Shown: piece after piece, positions 9,278 to 17,277 of the stretch | How positions within the stretch are numbered: position 1 is the first letter of the stretch | Layout: each line of letters opens with the position of its first letter | Origin: an uncultured Litoreibacter sp. | Lineage (GTDB): Bacteria > Pseudomonadota > Alphaproteobacteria > Rhodobacterales > Rhodobacteraceae | Direction: 5' to 3' | NCBI GenBank assembly: GCA_947501685.1 | Contig: CANMWQ010000004.1 | Location: forward strand, 310,001-374,000 | Length of the DNA stretch: 64,000 bases | The notes under the pieces: model-generated | Told to the model about the DNA's origin: nothing | Database searches by the model: none | What the model saw: only the letters and a program-made list of their open reading frames with translations | Position numbers and translations under genes: made by a program

Positions 9278-10111
9278 TTGAAACATTTTCTCGCATCCGC
9301 AGGACTGACGCTGGCCCTGCTCGCCGCGCCCACGGCCTTTGCGCAAACCCAGCCCTGCGACCAAGAGGCCCCCTGCGTGATCGAAACGGGCGATTACCAC
9401 ATGATGACCCCGCCCGGTTGGGACGGCACATCCCCCCTGCCCGCTTTGGTCTGGTTTCACGGGCATAATTCCAAAGCCTCCTCAATCTTTCGCTCCGGCG
9501 GGCTGAGGTCGGACTTCGTCAATGAAGGCTACGCGCTGATCGCCCCAAACGGCGCGAAACGGGGGGGCAGCAACACGCAATCCTGGCCCGGACGCATCAC
9601 AAGCACCGGGCGCGACGACGTGGCTTTCACCCTTGCCGTGCTGGAAGATGCCAAGACGCGCCTGCCGATTGATCCTGAACGCATCTACGTTGCTGGCTTC
9701 TCCGCCGGAGGGTCCATGGCCTGGATGATGGGCTGCTATGCGGCCGAGCATTTCGCGGGCGTTGTCTCCGTCTCAGGCGCGCTGCGGAGGCCTATCCCGC
9801 AGACCACCTGCCCCGCCGGGCCGTTCAATCTTTTGCAAATCCACGGATTTGCCGACGGGCAAGTGCCTTTTGAGGGGCGCGCCATTCGGGACTGGCATCA
9901 GGGCGATATCTTTGAGGCGCTGGGGCTGCTGCGCGCGACCAACCAATGCCGCTCCAACCCCGACGAGATCACAATAGGCGCGCCGTTTCGGTGCCGCGAA
10001 TGGCGGGCCAGTTGCGATAAAGCGGCGATCAAGTTTTGTGAGCATGATGGCGGTCACGGCCTGCCGCGCGGCTGGACCGCGATGGCGCGCGATTGGCTAG
10101 AGGCGCGGTAG
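9278..10111 (+). CDS. Secreted alpha/beta hydrolase, LpqC/PHB-depolymerase-like esterase
   Basis: A TTG start is chosen because AAGGAAGG lies seven bases upstream and the product then begins with a clean signal peptide, KHFLASAGLTLALLAAPTAFA. The mature protein of about 255 residues is an alpha/beta hydrolase: HGHNSKAS near the oxyanion hole, nucleophile elbow GFSAGGSMAW, acid region HGFADGQVPFEG and catalytic His in HDGGHGLPRG. Several cysteines suggest disulfides. The family includes extracellular poly(3-hydroxybutyrate) depolymerases and feruloyl esterases. Its place between phaR and phaP, on the opposite strand, suggests a role with PHA or its oligomers outside the cell, but that is inference. 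Confidence 0.8.
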   Translation: MKHFLASAGLTLALLAAPTAFAQTQPCDQEAPCVIETGDYHMMTPPGWDGTSPLPALVWFHGHNSKASSIFRSGGLRSDFVNEGYALIAPNGAKRGGSNTQSWPGRITSTGRDDVAFTLAVLEDAKTRLPIDPERIYVAGFSAGGSMAWMMGCYAAEHFAGVVSVSGALRRPIPQTTCPAGPFNLLQIHGFADGQVPFEGRAIRDWHQGDIFEALGLLRATNQCRSNPDEITIGAPFRCREWRASCDKAAIKFCEHDGGHGLPRGWTAMARDWLEAR

Positions 10112-10188
10112 CGCCCGAAACAAGAGGCCCGGCGCGGTAGCGCCGAAAACAAAAGGCGCGGCGCGGTAGCGCTCAAAATTAAAGGCGC
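10102..10188 (+). repeat. Three tandem 29-bp repeats spanning the stop codon of the esterase gene
   Basis: Three in-phase 29-bp units start at 10102, 10131 and 10160. Each begins GGCGCGGTAGCGC and ends with an A-rich part plus AGGC. The stop codon TAG of the esterase gene is inside the first unit. The right end of the third unit is the left arm of the terminator stem, so the array runs straight into it. Confidence 0.85.
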
Positions 10189-10207
10189 GCCCCCGTGGCG
10201 CGCCTTT
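10181..10207. terminator. Terminator between the esterase gene and phaP
   Basis: AAAGGCGCGC and GCGCGCCTTT form a perfect 10-bp stem with a 7-base loop. There are A's on the left and T's on the right of the stem, so it can work for both convergent genes. The array of 29-bp repeats ends inside it. Confidence 0.75.
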
Positions 10208-10266
10208 GTACTGCGGGATCATATGGGAGGATATGACCCCGAGAAAACTCGTTACTGCTCGAACTC

Positions 10267-10713
10267 TTAAGCGGCTTTCGCAGCTTTTTTCGCTTGCGCT
10301 GTCAGGTCGTCAGTTGCCTTTTTGACAGCGGCAGAAGCTTCTTCGGAAGCGTCTTTTCCAGCAGCCATCAGCAGCTCAACAGTTTCCATTTGCGCTTTTT
10401 TCGCAACTTCAGCGAAAGCGGCCATGTGCTCAGCGGCAGATTCTGCTTGGGCAGATGCGAAGTCTGTGACGGCTTTGGTGTAGTCAGCAGGCTCGGCTTG
10501 CGCTTTGGTCACACCGGACATTTTCGCCAGTGTTTCTTTCGCGTATTTGGACGACAGGTCTGTGGATGTCGTAGCGGCGTCCAGAGCGACACGGGACATT
10601 TTCTCACCGAAAGCGGCGGAATTTTTCATCATGTCGTTCATCGCGGTCATGTCGACCGGGAATGCAGCTGTCATGTCGGAAAAGATTTTGGTGAAGTCTT
10701 GTTGCTTAGCCAT
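10267..10713 (-). CDS. phaP: Phasin, PHA granule-associated protein
   Basis: This small 148-residue helical protein is rich in Ala, Lys and Met with no signal peptide. It begins MAKQQDFTKIFSDM and has amphipathic helices through AETLAKMSGVTKAQAEPAD-like sequence and an Ala/Lys C-terminal tail ending KKAAKAA. This is the phasin type that coats PHA granules in the cytoplasm and sets their size and number. It lies downstream of phaC on the same strand but has its own promoter with PhaR-type operators. A GGAGAC ribosome site precedes the start. Its terminator is shared with the convergent esterase gene. Confidence 0.9.
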   Translation of the reverse strand: MAKQQDFTKIFSDMTAAFPVDMTAMNDMMKNSAAFGEKMSRVALDAATTSTDLSSKYAKETLAKMSGVTKAQAEPADYTKAVTDFASAQAESAAEHMAAFAEVAKKAQMETVELLMAAGKDASEEASAAVKKATDDLTAQAKKAAKAA

Positions 10714-10772
10714 TGTGTTAGTCTCCTATGGGGGACCGGTTCTTGGCCCCGCTTCTGTTTGCGTCTGCAGAA

Positions 10773-10823
10773 TATATACCTGCTGCATTGCAGCATTTCA
10801 AGCCTTTATGCTGCAATGCAGCA
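10773..10823 (-). promoter_or_regulatory. phaP promoter with two PhaR-type operators
   Basis: On the minus strand TTGAAA (10796-10801) and TATATA (10773-10778) are 17 bases apart. The 15-bp palindrome TGCTGCATTGCAGCA (10781-10795) fills nearly the whole spacer. A second copy, TGCTGCAATGCAGCA (10809-10823), lies 28 bp upstream centre to centre. Both contain CTGC-N3-GCAG, the TGC-rich pattern known for PhaR in Paracoccus. Repressor in the spacer should block RNA polymerase directly. Confidence 0.75.
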
Positions 10824-10855
10824 AAAAACTTTTGGGCAGAGAAACCTGTTTGTTT

Positions 10856-12664
10856 TCAGCTATTTGACCGTGGCAACACGTATGAACCCGGTGCTTTTTC
10901 CAAAATTGGATGCGATTTTATTCCGGGCTTTCGGGCTTTTATCTCCTTGCCAGAGCGCTCAGACAGCCACCCTTCCCAACGCGGCCACCATGAGCCTTCA
11001 TTGAAATCGGCGGCCTCCATCCAGTCTTCAGGCGCGCCTGCGACATTCGGATTGGTATAATGCCCGTATTTGTTCTTGCTTGGCGGGTTGATGATCCCTG
11101 CCACATGCCCCGATTGAGACACGATGAAAGTCTTATCCTTTGAGCCAAACTGTTTGACCCCGTTAAAGCTGCCCTTCCAGGCGGCGATGTGATCGGTCTC
11201 GCAGGCGATGGCGCAGACCGGGTGCTGGACCGTATCGAGACTGACGGTCTCCCCCAGAATTTCCATCTCGCCCGTGGCGAATTTATTGCCCTGACAAAGC
11301 CCGCGCAGATACTCGACCACGAAGCGGCCCGGCAGGTTGGTGCTGTCGCCGTTCCAATAGAGCAGATCAAAGGCCGGAGGGGCCTCCCCCATCATGTAAT
11401 TGCGAATGGCAGGCGCGTAGATCAGGTCATTGGCGCGCAGATAAGAGAAGGTACGCGACATGAAATAGGAATGCAGATAACCCTTTTCAGCCACCTGCCG
11501 CTCGATCCCGTCGACAAAATCATCATCAAGGAAGACGGCCATCTCTCCGGCATCCTCGAAATCGGTGAGCGTGGTGAAGAGCGTGGCGGATTTGACGGAA
11601 GTGTCGCCGCGTTTCTCCATCAAAGACAGCACCATCGACAGCGTACTGCCCGCGATACAATAGCCCACAGTGTTGACCTGCTCCTGCTTGGTGATCTTCT
11701 TCACCTCGCTGATCGCGGTCAGGTAGCCGTCATCCACATAGTCGTCGATACCCACATCCGCGTAACTTTCATCGGGGTTCACCCAAGACACGATAAACAG
11801 CGTGTAGCCCTGATCGACGATCCATTTGATCAAGGAATTCGCCGGTTTCAGGTCCATAATGTAGAACTTGTTGATCCAAGGCGGGAAGATGATCAGCGGA
11901 GTGTCTTTCACCTTATCGGTGGTCGGCGCGTATTGGATCAGCTCGAACATGCGGTTGCGATAGACAACGGAGCCTTCGGTGGCGGCGATGTTCTTGCCCA
12001 CCTCGAACGCCTCGCCATCGGCCAGACTGACCAGCAGGTCGCCGTTATTGCGCTCGATATCCGCGACAAGGTTCTCAAGGCCTTTGACCAGCGACTCGCC
12101 ATCGGTCTCAACGGCGCGGGCAAGCGCGTCGGGGTTCGTCGCCAGAAAATTCGTGGGCGCAAACATATCGACAATCTGGCGGGCAAAGAAGGACACGCGG
12201 CCCTTGTCGACGCCTTCGAGTGAGGACAGATCGTCCATCGCGCTGGTGATCGCCTCGCTGGAATGCAGATATTGCTGCTTGATGAAGTTGAAATAGGGAT
12301 TGCTGTCCCACATCACGTTTTTGAACCGGCGGTCCGAGGGGCCTTTATCCTCAGGCGGAGCCAACTTGCCTTGCGCCAGCTGCTGCTGCGCATCGACATA
12401 ATGCTTGAGCGATTTGCCCCAATAGCCAACCTGATGCTCGATCATCTTGGCCGGGTTCGCCATCATCTCCGCCATATAGGCGGCGGCGGCTTTGACATAG
12501 AGGTCTTGGCCGGGGCCCTGAAGGCCCGGATCCGCGCTCTTGCGCTGCCCCATCGCGGCTGTCATGCGCTTCGTAAGTTCGTCAATCCGCGCCATATTCT
12601 CGGTGAGGCGCTCCAGCCGCTCGGCAGAAAGATTTTCGTTACCTTCGTTACTTTCGGTTGTCAT
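10856..12664 (-). CDS. phaC: Class I poly(3-hydroxyalkanoate) synthase
   Basis: This 602-residue cytoplasmic enzyme polymerises 3-hydroxyacyl-CoA at the granule surface. The lipase-like box is GYCIAGS with catalytic Cys336; the acid is Asp491 in CETDHIAAW and the general base His520 in SQSGHVAGI. The PhaC N-terminal domain precedes the alpha/beta core and ends near FPPWINKFYI. The length is typical of class I synthases, which work without a PhaE or PhaR subunit. It is divergent from phaZ, with about 128 bp between, and lies upstream of phaP on the same strand. Confidence 0.95.
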   Translation of the reverse strand: MTTESNEGNENLSAERLERLTENMARIDELTKRMTAAMGQRKSADPGLQGPGQDLYVKAAAAYMAEMMANPAKMIEHQVGYWGKSLKHYVDAQQQLAQGKLAPPEDKGPSDRRFKNVMWDSNPYFNFIKQQYLHSSEAITSAMDDLSSLEGVDKGRVSFFARQIVDMFAPTNFLATNPDALARAVETDGESLVKGLENLVADIERNNGDLLVSLADGEAFEVGKNIAATEGSVVYRNRMFELIQYAPTTDKVKDTPLIIFPPWINKFYIMDLKPANSLIKWIVDQGYTLFIVSWVNPDESYADVGIDDYVDDGYLTAISEVKKITKQEQVNTVGYCIAGSTLSMVLSLMEKRGDTSVKSATLFTTLTDFEDAGEMAVFLDDDFVDGIERQVAEKGYLHSYFMSRTFSYLRANDLIYAPAIRNYMMGEAPPAFDLLYWNGDSTNLPGRFVVEYLRGLCQGNKFATGEMEILGETVSLDTVQHPVCAIACETDHIAAWKGSFNGVKQFGSKDKTFIVSQSGHVAGIINPPSKNKYGHYTNPNVAGAPEDWMEAADFNEGSWWPRWEGWLSERSGKEIKARKPGIKSHPILEKAPGSYVLPRSNS

Positions 12665-12689
12665 CGAAATTTTACCACCCTACCTTATG

Positions 12690-12701
12690 CTGCAGTTGCA
12701 C
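12690..12701. promoter_or_regulatory. TGC-rich site between phaC and phaZ
   Basis: CTGCAGTTGCAC in the divergent phaC/phaZ promoter region matches CTGC-N4-GCAG except for the last base. It could be a weaker PhaR site. No clear -35/-10 pair was found around it. Confidence 0.3.
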
Positions 12702-12792
12702 AATAACGCGTATTAGCTGTTACCGTTCCGCCGCTTTGGTTGGAAGCCGCATCAGCGCATTGCGGGTATGTTACCCGCGAAAGGAGACGGCT

Positions 12793-14103
12793 GTGAAGTA
12801 CATGGTCACATATGACATAATGGAATCGATGCGCCTGACCAATCAATGGTTGGGGGCCACAGCCCAAGCGATGGGGTCACACCCCGCTTTTGCCCTGACG
12901 CCAAACCCGTATTTCAAAATGCTGGAGGCCTGGGGTCAGGTCACCGAACGCAGCTTCTCGCGGATGGTCGCCAAGCCTGATTGGGACTTACCCCCCGTGG
13001 TGGCCGCCGATGGCCGCGACCATATCGTGGAAACAGAAGTTGTCCTAAACCGCCCCTTCGGCGACCTGCTGCGCTTTAACGTCACCGACCGCGAGGCCGC
13101 ACCTCGCAAGATTTTGCTCGTCGCACCCATGTCGGGCCACTACGCCACGCTGCTGCGCTCGACAGTGATCTCGCTGCTGCCTGACGCCGAAGTTTACGTC
13201 ACCGACTGGCACAATGCGCGCGATATCCCGGTCAGCCAAGGCAAGTTCGATATTGAGGATTACACCCTCTACCTTGCTGAATTCATGAAAGAACTTGGCC
13301 CGGAAACCCATGTCATCGCCGTGTGCCAACCCGCACCACTGGCGCTGGCCGCCACGGCCTATCTGGCCGCAGAGGACCCAAAGGCCCAACCCAAGACACT
13401 GACCCTGATCGGCGGCCCGATTGATCCCGACGCCGCCGCCACGGACGTCACCGATTTTGGCCGCCGCGTCACGATGGGGCAGCTAGAGGAAATGGCGATC
13501 CAGCGGGTCGGCTTCAAATATGCAGGCGTCGGGCGGATGGTTTATCCCGGCCTTCTGCAACTACAATCTTTCATGTCGATGAATGCAGAGACCCATGGCA
13601 AAGCGTTTTTCGATCAGATCCTGCGTGTCTCCAAAGGGGAGGCAGGCGATCATGACCGTCACAATAAATTCTACGACGAATACCTCGCCGTCATGGATAT
13701 GCCTGCGGAGTTTTACCTCTCCACAGTCGAGCGCATCTTCAAAAACGGCGAGATCGCGCAGAACGAATTCGTGGTGAACGGCGTTCCGGTCGATATCGGT
13801 AGAATCACCGACGTGGCCGTGAAGACGGTTGAGGGTGGCAATGACGACATCTCTGCGCCCGGCCAATGCGTCGCGGCCCTTGATTTGCTCACCGGGCTGG
13901 ATGACGACAAAAAGGCCAGCCATCTTGAGGAAGGCGCGGGCCATTACGGGATTTTCGCGGGCAAAAGCTGGCGCAACAATATCCGGCCACTGGTGCTGGA
14001 TTTCATTGACGCCAACAGCGCCGTGAAGGGGAAGCGTGTTGTCAAAACGACGAAATCGACAAAGAACGTAACGCCGATCAACACGGGCCGCGTGGCGATC
14101 TGA
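12793..14103 (+). CDS. phaZ: Intracellular PHA depolymerase
   Basis: A GTG start is chosen because AAGGAGA lies just upstream and the product then begins KYMVTYDIMESMRLTNQ, as in PhaZ proteins; the open frame extends further back into the phaC promoter region. The 436-residue enzyme has no signal peptide. VCQPAPLAL carries Cys178, the nucleophile position of PhaZ1-type depolymerases, with HYATLLRSTV and DWHNARD upstream in the core, and EGAGHYGIFAGKSWR near the C-terminal His. It mobilises PHA by thiolytic or hydrolytic cleavage. A strong terminator follows. Confidence 0.92.
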   Translation: MKYMVTYDIMESMRLTNQWLGATAQAMGSHPAFALTPNPYFKMLEAWGQVTERSFSRMVAKPDWDLPPVVAADGRDHIVETEVVLNRPFGDLLRFNVTDREAAPRKILLVAPMSGHYATLLRSTVISLLPDAEVYVTDWHNARDIPVSQGKFDIEDYTLYLAEFMKELGPETHVIAVCQPAPLALAATAYLAAEDPKAQPKTLTLIGGPIDPDAAATDVTDFGRRVTMGQLEEMAIQRVGFKYAGVGRMVYPGLLQLQSFMSMNAETHGKAFFDQILRVSKGEAGDHDRHNKFYDEYLAVMDMPAEFYLSTVERIFKNGEIAQNEFVVNGVPVDIGRITDVAVKTVEGGNDDISAPGQCVAALDLLTGLDDDKKASHLEEGAGHYGIFAGKSWRNNIRPLVLDFIDANSAVKGKRVVKTTKSTKNVTPINTGRVAI

Positions 14104-14127
14104 CGCCCCTGCCATCCCGAAAGATTT

Positions 14128-14154
14128 AGGGCCACCGTCTGGTGGCCCTTTTTT
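14128..14154 (+). terminator. phaZ terminator
   Basis: AGGGCCACC and GGTGGCCCT form a 9-bp stem around GTCT, followed by a run of T's, 25 bp after the phaZ stop. This is a canonical intrinsic terminator. Confidence 0.9.
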
Positions 14155-14186
14155 ATGCGCAGATGTCTAGAAGTCCGTCGCCAAAA

Positions 14187-15317
14187 TCAAAGACGTCCCG
14201 CCGCCAATTCCGCGCCTTCGACCAGTGATCCGAGCTTGGCATAAGCAATATCCGGATCCACCGCCCCAAAACCGGCAAATGTTCCAAAACCACAATCAGA
14301 GCCCGCAATAACGCGCTCTGCTCCCATGAAAGGTAGGAAACGTTCAAGCCGCTGCGCCACCACTTCGGGGTGTTCGACGAAATTGGTGGTCGAATCCACT
14401 ACGCCCGGCACCAGAATCTTATCCTCTGGGATCTCCGCGACGCGGTCACGGAACACGGTCCATTCATGGGCGTGACGCGGGTTCGAGGTCTCAAACAACA
14501 GCTGCGACGCGTTGACCTGCATCAGGGTCGGAATGACCTTGCCCATGTCGATGTCGCAGACATGCGGCCCCTCGTAATTGCCCCAGCAAATATGCACCCG
14601 CACCCGAGACGGGTCGATCCCCGACAGCGCATGATTGAGCGCCTCCACATGGGTCGCGGCAATGGTCAGAAATTCCGCATCACTTAGATCGCCAAAGAGC
14701 ATATGACGCGACAAGGCCAGATCGGGGCAATCCAGCTGCAAATAGAGCCCTGCATCGACAATGGTGCGGTACTCCGCCGCCATCGCGTCGGCCAGAGCGG
14801 CGAGATAGGCCTCCCGTGTGGCGTAGAAATCATTCTGCAAAAACAGCGAGATCACCCCCGGCGACGCGGCATTCATGAACCCTTCTTTTACCCCATGCGC
14901 GGCCATGCCCGCCTTGAGGTTGGCAATATCGGCCAGCAGCTCGTCCTGACCTTTGCTCTTCACCTCGCCGGTGCACATCGGGCGGGCATATTGCGGGGTG
15001 CCGCCAGCCTCGGCCAGCCGCTTCAGAAAGGACGGGAACAGCTTCAAATCTCCCGGCGCATTGCGCGGGCTGTCGCCGGAAAACCCGGTGTAGCGGTCTT
15101 TGACATAGGTGGCATAACTGATTTTCGAGGTCTCGCCATCGCTGACAATCCCAATCCCGGCCTCCGCCTGCCGCCCGACTGTCGCGGCACAGCCGACGCG
15201 CATAACCGTGTCGAACGCGGTCTGGTCATAGCGCGCGCCATTTTCGCGCGCAAAGATCATGTCCACCACCTCTTGGGTGCGTGGGAGGCTGCCCACATGC
15301 GTTGTCTTGATGCTCAT
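14187..15317 (-). CDS. Cobalamin-independent methionine synthase family protein (MetE C-terminal-like)
   Basis: This 376-residue protein is a single (beta/alpha)8 barrel like the catalytic half of MetE. The start MSIKTTHVGSLPRT has a GGGGGAC ribosome site and the VGSLPR motif of the family near the N-terminus. Zinc ligands are suggested by HICWGNYEGPH and GSDCGFGTF. At about half MetE length it belongs to the stand-alone group, which includes methylcobamide- or thiol-dependent methyltransferases and epoxyalkane:CoM transferase relatives, so the true substrate is open. It is last in a minus-strand run of five genes. Confidence 0.75.
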   Translation of the reverse strand: MSIKTTHVGSLPRTQEVVDMIFARENGARYDQTAFDTVMRVGCAATVGRQAEAGIGIVSDGETSKISYATYVKDRYTGFSGDSPRNAPGDLKLFPSFLKRLAEAGGTPQYARPMCTGEVKSKGQDELLADIANLKAGMAAHGVKEGFMNAASPGVISLFLQNDFYATREAYLAALADAMAAEYRTIVDAGLYLQLDCPDLALSRHMLFGDLSDAEFLTIAATHVEALNHALSGIDPSRVRVHICWGNYEGPHVCDIDMGKVIPTLMQVNASQLLFETSNPRHAHEWTVFRDRVAEIPEDKILVPGVVDSTTNFVEHPEVVAQRLERFLPFMGAERVIAGSDCGFGTFAGFGAVDPDIAYAKLGSLVEGAELAAGRL

Positions 15318-15374
15318 GTTCTGTCCCCCGTTTTGCCTTTTGTTTCGCAAAGGGGGGCGTCTTGCAAGCAGGCG

Positions 15375-16136
15375 CTACCCGGCCGTCCAGCCGCCATCGA
15401 CCAAAATCGAGGTCCCCGTGACCAGACCAGAGGCGTCCGAGGCCAGATAAACCACGGCCCCCATGATGTCCTCCACCTCGCCCACGCGGGGCAGTTTGAT
15501 CTTGTCTTCGATCCACGCGCGTTTGGCCGGGTCGGAGAATGTGGGCTCCGTCAGCGGCGTGCGAATGAAGGTCGGGCAGATCGAATTGACCCTGATATTG
15601 TCCGGCCCCAGCTCGATTGCCATGGCCTTGTTGATCCCCTCCACCGCATGTTTCGTGCCGCAATAGACCGCGCGCTCTTGCCCGCCCACATGGCCCATCT
15701 GGCTGGAGATCTGGATGATCGAGCCTCCCTTGAGCTGCTTCATCCCCAGCGCCGCCTGCTGCGCCAGAAAATAGGCGGCACGAACGTTGATATTCATCAC
15801 CGCGTCGAAATCCGCAGGCGCGGTCTCCACCGCCTTGGAATGCCGCGCCAGCCCGGCAGAATTGCACAGGATATCGAACGGTCCTTGGGCCGCGAAGACC
15901 TGCCCGACCGCGTCCAGATCGGTCACATCCAGCGCCACGCCGCTGGCCGCGAAACCCGCCTCGCGCATCTGACGCACCGCGTCCGCCACCGCCTCTGCCC
16001 CACGCGCGGCGATCACCACCTCGGCCCCCGCCTCCGCCAAGGCCACCGCGCAGCCCAGTCCGATGCCACGCGAGCCGCCCGGCACGAAGGCGCGTTTTCC
16101 GTCCAGACGAAATGAGGGGGTTTTGGGCAATGTCAT
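15375..16136 (-). CDS. Short-chain dehydrogenase/reductase
   Basis: The start MTLPKTPSFRLDGK is chosen because its ATG overlaps the upstream stop as ATGA. The 253-residue classical SDR has the NAD(P) motif FVPGGSRGIGLGCAVAL, the NAG-like segment CNSAGLA, the catalytic Ser in IIQISSQMG, the YCGTKHA Tyr-x3-Lys pair, and the C-terminal GTSILVDGGWTAG. It resembles gluconate 5-dehydrogenase and 3-oxoacyl reductase types. The substrate is unknown. It is coupled to the M15-like gene upstream and followed after 57 bp by the MetE-like gene. Confidence 0.85.
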   Translation of the reverse strand: MTLPKTPSFRLDGKRAFVPGGSRGIGLGCAVALAEAGAEVVIAARGAEAVADAVRQMREAGFAASGVALDVTDLDAVGQVFAAQGPFDILCNSAGLARHSKAVETAPADFDAVMNINVRAAYFLAQQAALGMKQLKGGSIIQISSQMGHVGGQERAVYCGTKHAVEGINKAMAIELGPDNIRVNSICPTFIRTPLTEPTFSDPAKRAWIEDKIKLPRVGEVEDIMGAVVYLASDASGLVTGTSILVDGGWTAG

Positions 16137-16804
16137 GACGTTTCTCCTGCGGACCAGTTTGGAGGAATAGCCGGTTGAGCGACGCCCCGGAAGGGCGGAA
16201 AATCGGCGTATCGCGCCTGACGCGCAGACAGCGCCTCCTCCGGCTCCGCCCCTGCCGCCAACAGCTTGCCGCGCGGCGCGATATAGCTGGAAATCGTGCG
16301 CCGAGGGTGCGGCTCCCACGTCAGGTTGAACGCGGCCAGTTTGGGAAAATACCACTGCTCGGAATAGGGCAAATGGTCATGTATCCACCACGCCAAATCC
16401 CGCCAATCGCGCCCCTGCGCATATTGATCAGCAAACCACGGGATGACGATGCTGGCCCCGCCAATCCGCGCATCGCCCGCGCCACGGTCCCAGATATGGC
16501 ACTCGCCGGGATAATCGTTGCGCGCACAATTCAGTTTGTTTGCATTGCCATAGGCGTTCAATTCAGGCGAGCGGTAGCCCGAACGCACGGTGACGCAGCC
16601 GAATGTCTCATGCAGCGGATCCAGCAATTCAGAGCAAAAGGCCCGCCCGACTTCGATGGCCAAATCGGGGTTTTCAGGAATATTGGGCCGCGCGTGAAAA
16701 TTGCTGATCTCGGAATAGAGAAATTCGCGCATGAAGAAGTATTTTGATAGCCGCACCCGGCCCAGCGTCTCCAAAGACCACATGGAAGCCGGTTTGCGCA
16801 TCAA
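16133..16804 (-). CDS. Peptidase M15-like domain protein
   Basis: This protein has 223 residues with no signal peptide. VRSGYRSPELNAYGN (about 74-88) is the substrate-loop signature of M15 D-Ala-D-Ala peptidases. ECHIWDRGAGD supplies His103 and, seven residues later, Asp110, the HxxxxxxD zinc pair of the family; a later His such as His144 could be the third ligand. M15 enzymes cut peptidoglycan peptides or D-Ala-D-Ala, but without a signal peptide this one would act in the cytoplasm or not be a murein enzyme. Both ends overlap neighbours by ATGA, so it is tightly coupled to the VOC and SDR genes. Confidence 0.6.
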   Translation of the reverse strand: MMRKPASMWSLETLGRVRLSKYFFMREFLYSEISNFHARPNIPENPDLAIEVGRAFCSELLDPLHETFGCVTVRSGYRSPELNAYGNANKLNCARNDYPGECHIWDRGAGDARIGGASIVIPWFADQYAQGRDWRDLAWWIHDHLPYSEQWYFPKLAAFNLTWEPHPRRTISSYIAPRGKLLAAGAEPEEALSARQARYADFPPFRGVAQPAIPPNWSAGETS

Positions 16805-17235
16805 TAGCCGTTCCAGCGAAACGCGCCATCCTCGCGCAGAGGCGAAAACGGGTTATGGGCGACCTCCCAGATATGGCCGTCCGGGTCGGAAAAATAGCCG
16901 TGATGCCCGCCCCAAAACACGTCCCCAGCGGGTTTCAGGATCGTGCCGCCTGCGGGCTCCACCAGCGCCAGAAGCTGCGCCACATCCGCCTTCTCGCGCA
17001 CGTTATATCCCAGCGAGCTCGCGCCGTGTCCCGTCAACGTGCCACGCTCGAGCCCCAGCTCGTCTTCTAGCCCGCTGGCAGGGTACAGCCCCAAGGTCTG
17101 CGCAATCAGATCAAAGGCAATCACCCCGTCCGGGCTGTCCACACGACGCCAGCCCAGCGCCTCGTAAAACGTCGCAGAGGTGTTGAGGTCTTGTACCCCA
17201 AGGGTGATCAAGCTGACGCGTTGCTCGAAGGGCAT
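16801..17235 (-). CDS. VOC (glyoxalase/bleomycin resistance) family protein
   Basis: This 144-residue cytoplasmic protein has the paired beta-alpha-beta-beta-beta modules of the vicinal oxygen chelate fold: an N-terminal SLITLGVQDLNTSATFYEALGW and a C-terminal GYFSDPDGHIWEVAHNP, where the final Glu would be a metal ligand. This subgroup is often annotated as a dioxygenase or lyase without a known substrate. It overlaps the M15-like gene by ATGA and sits 42 bp downstream of the esterase gene, so it is probably cotranscribed with both. Confidence 0.8.
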   Translation of the reverse strand: MPFEQRVSLITLGVQDLNTSATFYEALGWRRVDSPDGVIAFDLIAQTLGLYPASGLEDELGLERGTLTGHGASSLGYNVREKADVAQLLALVEPAGGTILKPAGDVFWGGHHGYFSDPDGHIWEVAHNPFSPLREDGAFRWNGY

Positions 17236-17277
17236 AATCTCTACTCCGCATGTGGTCTCGTTGGGTGTTCGTATTGG

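Noticed and set aside
10102-10188. 29-bp repeats as a mini CRISPR array
   Set aside because: The units are directly adjacent without unique spacers, overlap a stop codon, and no cas gene is present.
12658-12792. ATG at 12658 as phaZ start
   Set aside because: It lies inside the start of divergent phaC and adds a peptide unlike PhaZ; the GTG at 12793 has a strong ribosome site.
15318-15374. SAM riboswitch before the MetE-like gene
   Set aside because: The gap is only 57 bp and shows no SAM-I or SAM-II pattern.
14703-16115. 470-codon plus-strand ORF
   Set aside because: Antisense of the MetE-like and SDR genes; shadow of codon bias.
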